A DNA stretch of 64,000 nucleotides, taken from NCBI GenBank assembly GCA_013343275.1, contig CP046106.1:186001-250000 (forward strand), given 5' to 3'. Numbering within the stretch: the stretch's first letter is position 1; the number at the start of each line of letters is the position of its first letter. Made by a program: the position numbers and the translations under genes. This DNA is from Candidatus Nanohaloarchaea archaeon. Lineage in GTDB: Archaea; Nanohalarchaeota; Nanosalinia; Nanosalinales; Nanosalinaceae. Positions 60,476 to 64,000 of this stretch are shown here, one piece after another. A model generated the notes under the pieces. The model saw only the letters and a list, made by a program, of their open reading frames with translations. It was not told the origin of the DNA and made no database searches.

Positions 60476-61420
60476 TTACTTTTCCAGGAACACAGGTTTT
60501 CCTCTGTCCAGCATCTTTTCTTCTCCAAGCCAGACGGTAGGGCTCTCGCAGACAGCATCCCAGTGTACACTGCAAGGGTTGTATCTTTCGTGATCTTCCG
60601 GGAAGTAGTGGGTATTGTCGCCGAACGCTATGTGGACTGTTCCAAGCACTTTCTCGTCCTGCAGAGTTTTACCTATCAATGTGGCCTCAGGATTTGTCCC
60701 GAAACCGAACTCAGCTATATTCCTCACGCATTCATCTTCCATTGCATCCTTCAGCTTGGATTCTCCCTTCACCTCTACAACCTGCGAGTTCTCTATTACT
60801 ACTTCAGTTCCTGAATCCGCATGAGGGAAGTGATCTATAACCAGAGTACCATTCATCTCTATCACTCCTCCATGAACCTCTCCAGCCGGAAGATTACCGA
60901 AGTCTCCCGGCTCATGTATTATCCCGGTATCTGTAAAGAAGGAGTCCATACGAACCTTGAACTCAAGATCTGTGCCTGAAGGAGTCTCAATTCTTATTTT
61001 CTGGCCTTCTTCAAGAAATGAGAAAGCTTTCTGTGAAATTTCCTCTATCCTGCTGTAGTCGGCCTGCAAGGAGCCTGTCCAGATCTCCTTGTTAACTCCA
61101 GGAAGCGTAGCTCCTCTTGCACCTGCTTTATTGGCATCTACACGGGCCTGTGTATGGCTTATAGACTTGACTGTAGGAGCAATAAACACATCTGAGCTCT
61201 TCATAGCCTCTGCAACATCCTCCGGTGGCTCGGTTCCAGAGGTATCAGGCTCAGGGTATTCTCTGTACTCCAGACTTCCAGCTTTCCTTTCCGTAACTGA
61301 ACGTAAGGCCTCTATGATGTCTGGGTCGTTCCCATCATCAACTATCACAACAGACTCATCGCTACCGATATCCAGACACTGGTTCACAATTCTTTCAGCA
61401 CCTTTCTCCAGATCCATCAT
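60476..61420 (-). CDS. M29-like aminopeptidase (aminopeptidase T family)
   Basis: 314 residues. GNLPAGEVHGGVIEMNGTLV, a metal-ligand stretch AEFGFGTNPEATLIG and DEKVLGTVHIAFGDNTHYF match the leucyl aminopeptidase (aminopeptidase T)-like M29 metallopeptidases, with two Co/Zn ions expected. SVHWDAVCESPTVWL is the usual end. It overlaps the upstream M20 peptidase gene by 4 nt, so the two are coupled and probably both recycle peptides. Confidence 0.82.
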   Translation of the reverse strand: MMDLEKGAERIVNQCLDIGSDESVVIVDDGNDPDIIEALRSVTERKAGSLEYREYPEPDTSGTEPPEDVAEAMKSSDVFIAPTVKSISHTQARVDANKAGARGATLPGVNKEIWTGSLQADYSRIEEISQKAFSFLEEGQKIRIETPSGTDLEFKVRMDSFFTDTGIIHEPGDFGNLPAGEVHGGVIEMNGTLVIDHFPHADSGTEVVIENSQVVEVKGESKLKDAMEDECVRNIAEFGFGTNPEATLIGKTLQDEKVLGTVHIAFGDNTHYFPEDHERYNPCSVHWDAVCESPTVWLGEEKMLDRGKPVFLEK

Positions 61421-62508
61421 CTATCCACCTCGAAATCCGATACAAAGTCCATCATGATGCTGTAGTAATCACCGAGACTGTCGATCACTGCGTACTCGTT
61501 CGGAGCGTGAGCATTGTAGCCCTCAGGTCCGAAGACGACGGCAGGGATACCGTGCTCTGTCAGAAACCTCATATCACTGCCTGGCTCCTTACGGGAGATC
61601 TTGCATTCCTCCTCAAATTTTTCAGCTGAACTCTTCAAGGTCTGAACATGTCTATTGTCGTGATCGGTCGAGAGCATCGACTCATTTAGCGACGCCTCAA
61701 CTTCAAGCCCTTCTATACTCCGGATATCCTCCAGTACTTCCTCGTTAGGGTACTCTCTGGCAGTCCTGATATCCAGCCAGGCCTCTGTTATTTCCGGCAC
61801 TTTGTTGGTTGATTCCCCGCTTTCCAACTTTCCAAGGTTTACTGTTGTAACCCATTTTTCGCCATCCTTGTGGTCAGCAAATAGATCTCTGATATCGGGC
61901 CATTTATCCATGAACTTTTTCGCTGCGTTCTCACCGTTCCACGGCCTCGATCCATGCGCCGAGAGGCCTTTTGCAGTTACTTTCAGCCATAGAATTCCTT
62001 TCTGATCTGTAATTATGTCCATATAGCCTTCCTGGTTATTCGGTTCCGCTGATACCGCGAACTCTGGAGAGTAATGTTCTTCGAAGAGGTAGCCAGCGCC
62101 GTTGAACCCGCCTTTTTCCTCGTCTGAGACTATCATCAGGCCTACGCTTGGTTGCTTATCTTTCAGATCCTTCATTACCTGCATGAGTGCGGCGACTCCT
62201 GCCTTCATGTCGCCTGTTCCTCTACCATAAAGCTTTCCATCTTCTCTTTCTGGCTGGAACATTTCATCTGGTGCCTCTATTACGTCGATATGGCCGTGCA
62301 GCATCAGATCAGGATTGTCATCGCCGAAAGTGATAACCATGGAAGGGATGCCCTCATTTTCATGTCTGTTGACCTCGAACTCTGGTTCGGAGAAGTAGTC
62401 CTCGATAAAGTCCAGGCACCTGTTTATCTCCTTCAGGTCGTCGTTTGTGGATTTGAACTTCACAAGTTCCTCGGTAAGTTCCAGTATCTGGTCCTGTTTA
62501 TCGGCCAT
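61417..62508 (-). CDS. M20 family metallopeptidase (ArgE/DapE/CPG2-like)
   Basis: 363 residues. LMLHGHIDVIEAP (metal His and catalytic Asp), YGRGTGDMKAGVAALMQ (bridging Asp), IVSDEEKGGFNGAGYL (catalytic and metal Glu) and AEPNNQEG are the M20 sites. The dimerisation domain contains GLSAHGSRPWNGENA. A final His is in YNAHAPNEY. It may be a deacetylase, desuccinylase or dipeptidase; pairing with an M29 peptidase favours peptide degradation. Confidence 0.9.
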   Translation of the reverse strand: MADKQDQILELTEELVKFKSTNDDLKEINRCLDFIEDYFSEPEFEVNRHENEGIPSMVITFGDDNPDLMLHGHIDVIEAPDEMFQPEREDGKLYGRGTGDMKAGVAALMQVMKDLKDKQPSVGLMIVSDEEKGGFNGAGYLFEEHYSPEFAVSAEPNNQEGYMDIITDQKGILWLKVTAKGLSAHGSRPWNGENAAKKFMDKWPDIRDLFADHKDGEKWVTTVNLGKLESGESTNKVPEITEAWLDIRTAREYPNEEVLEDIRSIEGLEVEASLNESMLSTDHDNRHVQTLKSSAEKFEEECKISRKEPGSDMRFLTEHGIPAVVFGPEGYNAHAPNEYAVIDSLGDYYSIMMDFVSDFEVDR

Positions 62509-62532
62509 ACCCAGTTATTACCGGAGAATTGT

Positions 62533-62541
62533 CTTAAATTT
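62533..62541. promoter_or_regulatory. Shared AT box between divergent M20 and small ORF
   Basis: CTTAAATTT lies between the minus-strand ATG (62508) and plus-strand ATG (62561), about 24-29 nt from each. It can act as a TATA box in both directions. Confidence 0.4.
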
Positions 62542-62560
62542 TCAGGAACAAACATGTAGT

Positions 62561-62821
62561 ATGGAATTTGACTGGTTTGACCAAGCAGTTGACTATGCGG
62601 AAGAAGAGTACGGAGAGCTCGAGGGCCGTGAGTTCGAGGCATCTGTCAGAAAATCTCTTTCAGCACTAGGTTTCGACACAACCTTTGTCCAGGATGTAGA
62701 ACTTGATGAAGGTGTTGTCAACAGTTACCGGGTTGAAACCGATGAAGGAGATTACAGGATCGCAGTTCACAGAGATCAGTCTGAAATAGAGATCTATGAT
62801 AGGCCTGACCATCTGGCGTAA
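62561..62821 (+). CDS. Small acidic hypothetical protein
   Basis: 86 residues from the ATG at 62561, chosen for its TATA spacing; the frame continues upstream without support. The sequence MEFDWFDQAVDYAEEEYGEL, then SVRKSLSALGFDTTFVQDVE and a beta-like VETDEGDYRIAVH end, reads as an alpha-beta fold. Very acidic, no known family. Confidence 0.6.
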   Translation: MEFDWFDQAVDYAEEEYGELEGREFEASVRKSLSALGFDTTFVQDVELDEGVVNSYRVETDEGDYRIAVHRDQSEIEIYDRPDHLA

Positions 62822-62853
62822 AAGATAAATTTCTCATTCCTTCATTATTCTGC

Positions 62854-63231
62854 ATGAGCTCTCAAAAAGAAGCCGGAAATACTTTTGAAAGAGTTATAGA
62901 TGCCGCACCAGACACGCTCTACGGCGATTACTCTGATGTAAGTGATCTTGAGGACAGGTACGTGATTTTCGAATATAAGGATATTGATGAAGGCATCAAT
63001 GTAATTTCCTCCGAGGAGATTGGAATGATTCTCGAGGCCGGAGCTGCGAATGACCAAGAATTTCCTCTTTTCAGAGGTATCGAGGCCAGCGAAGGATATG
63101 TCAGAAATGCCCTGGAGAATGGAGAGGGACTGATGGCTGCAAGAATAAGAGAAGGAGAAATTGATGATGCAGGTTACATGATTGAAGAAGGAGAGCTGAA
63201 AGGCCTCATGACCTTCGAATCAACTAACTGA
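62854..63231 (+). CDS. Acidic hypothetical protein
   Basis: 125 residues, strongly acidic. Beta and helix patterns (RYVIFEYKDIDEGINVISSE, EIGMILEAGAANDQEFPLFR) suggest a compact alpha-beta protein. No motif recognised. It starts 32 nt after the previous small gene, probably on the same transcript, and converges with the right-edge gene by a 12-nt overlap. Confidence 0.55.
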   Translation: MSSQKEAGNTFERVIDAAPDTLYGDYSDVSDLEDRYVIFEYKDIDEGINVISSEEIGMILEAGAANDQEFPLFRGIEASEGYVRNALENGEGLMAARIREGEIDDAGYMIEEGELKGLMTFESTN

Positions 63232-64000
63232 AACATTTCTCACCCCTTCTACCGGTCCCTGCCCATGATCGCTGTATTCGGTGCCTGTGGCTTCAAGTGC
63301 TTCCTCAGCGGAATCGATTAACTGGATCTCACCGGTTCCGTCTTTATGGAACTGATAACCCATTGCATCGCTGACCTCATCACCGTAGTTAATGGCCTCT
63401 GGGCTGTATCTTTCTGGGTTAAATCCGGCATCGGAAAGCCTGTCTGCGACATCCCATGCTGACTGATGGTTGGCATCGAACTCTACGCCAACCCAGCGAA
63501 TGCTGTCGTCTTCAAGGGCCTGTTCAATGCTGTAGGCCTCGTCCTCCTCGCTTTCTTCAACCTGCTTTTCTGGGTCAAGTGCCGACATGACATCGTCAAG
63601 CGAATGTTCTCCTCCGTGGAGGATGCGGAAGCTGGCCATCTCACCGGTTTCATCGTCGTAGGTCTTCTGCTCAACTCGGTAACCCGTATCGGTAGAGCCT
63701 CCGGAACCCACTTCAAACTCTCTGGCCACACGCTCATCACGCTCCTCGTTTAAACTGGAGTGCACGTGATCCACTAGGCCTATATTCTCGTCAGTTACGT
63801 AGACCTCTCTGGAGTTCTCACCGGTGTACTCAAAGTTGCCGTCAGGATAAACCATAGGAACAACTGTCTCACGGCCTTCTCCAGCGAATACCTCAGGGTA
63901 CTTGTTCAGGCTGACTCCTTCAGGTACTGCTCCCTTCTTTTCATGGCCGTGCTGAGTCTTCGCATGAACAGAGGAGACAGGATGGGTAACATACCTGTCG
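63220..64000 (-). CDS. Acidic hypothetical protein, N-terminus beyond the window
   Basis: The minus-strand frame stays open from the stop at 63220 to the right edge, giving at least 259 residues. The internal ATG at 63855 is therefore probably not the start. The visible part includes HAKTQHGHEKKGAVPEGVSL, DENIGLVDHVHSSLNEERDE and a stretch near the C-terminus (HQSAWDVADRLSDAGFNPER). Several histidines are present, but no family is recognised. Confidence 0.6.
   Translation of the reverse strand, partial: DRYVTHPVSSVHAKTQHGHEKKGAVPEGVSLNKYPEVFAGEGRETVVPMVYPDGNFEYTGENSREVYVTDENIGLVDHVHSSLNEERDERVAREFEVGSGGSTDTGYRVEQKTYDDETGEMASFRILHGGEHSLDDVMSALDPEKQVEESEEDEAYSIEQALEDDSIRWVGVEFDANHQSAWDVADRLSDAGFNPERYSPEAINYGDEVSDAMGYQFHKDGTGEIQLIDSAEEALEATGTEYSDHGQGPVEGVRNVSVS

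Noticed and set aside
1-64000. CRISPR array or Cas genes
   Set aside because: No regularly spaced direct repeats of 25-40 bp and no Cas-like protein were seen.

Overview
The window looks like a piece of a small archaeal chromosome, most likely a halophilic DPANN lineage of the Nanohaloarchaeota type. Many genes are archaeal (Orc1/Cdc6, Hef, Pus10, L21e, L18Ae, Rpo4, prefoldin alpha, SRP54/FtsY with an Alu-domain SRP RNA, archaeal-type ProRS). The proteins are strongly acidic. Genes are packed with overlapping ends, and many start codons lie about 27 nt after a TATA-like box, as in leaderless archaeal mRNAs. The lineage is an inference; no rRNA gene is present to confirm it.

Layout. 1-13 kb: the 3' part of ileS, a DHH phosphoesterase, cysS, a ComB-family protein, four overlapping Nudix genes, a DUF1405 membrane protein, an acyltransferase, tRNA-Cys, a PqqB-like hydrolase, orc1/cdc6, the SRP RNA, TraB and DUF2797 proteins. 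13-20.7 kb: a DNA-repair and membrane cluster (Hjc-like nuclease, HerA/FtsK-like ATPase flanked by two membrane proteins, Hef, a DUF460 RuvC-like protein), then an archaeosortase and a prepilin peptidase. 21.3-24.7 kb: a complete diversity-generating retroelement (DGR). 24.8-37.5 kb: mostly core genes (L18Ae-prefoldin-FtsY, SRP54, Pus10-L21e-Rpo4-DUF655-KsgA, PyrG, HemK-like). 37.6-53.8 kb: very large secreted or membrane-anchored surface proteins, with a TAT lipoprotein, a TrmJ-like methylase and DUF1512. 54-64 kb: two unrelated prolyl-tRNA synthetases, an amidohydrolase, a frameshifted DEAD-box helicase, two metallopeptidases and small unknown proteins.

The main discovery is the DGR. A protein with a class III (type IV pilin) signal peptide and a C-terminal formylglycine-enzyme/C-type-lectin-like domain ends in a variable repeat (VR). 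Two small Avd-like four-helix proteins, a template repeat (TR) and a reverse transcriptase with YMDD and IGxxxSQ motifs follow. Over 112 aligned bases TR and VR differ at 17 positions, and all 17 are adenines in TR, the signature of DGR mutagenic retrohoming. The prepilin peptidase that could process the diversified pilin-like protein lies 0.6 kb away. The system therefore appears to make hypervariable surface adhesins, plausibly for host-cell attachment by an ectosymbiotic archaeon; that role is inference.

A second window-wide signal is heavy over-representation of the palindrome AGGCCT (core GGCC): about 17 copies by eye in the first 6 kb against roughly 1-2 expected. It is absent from about 21.93 to 24.29 kb, inside the DGR.
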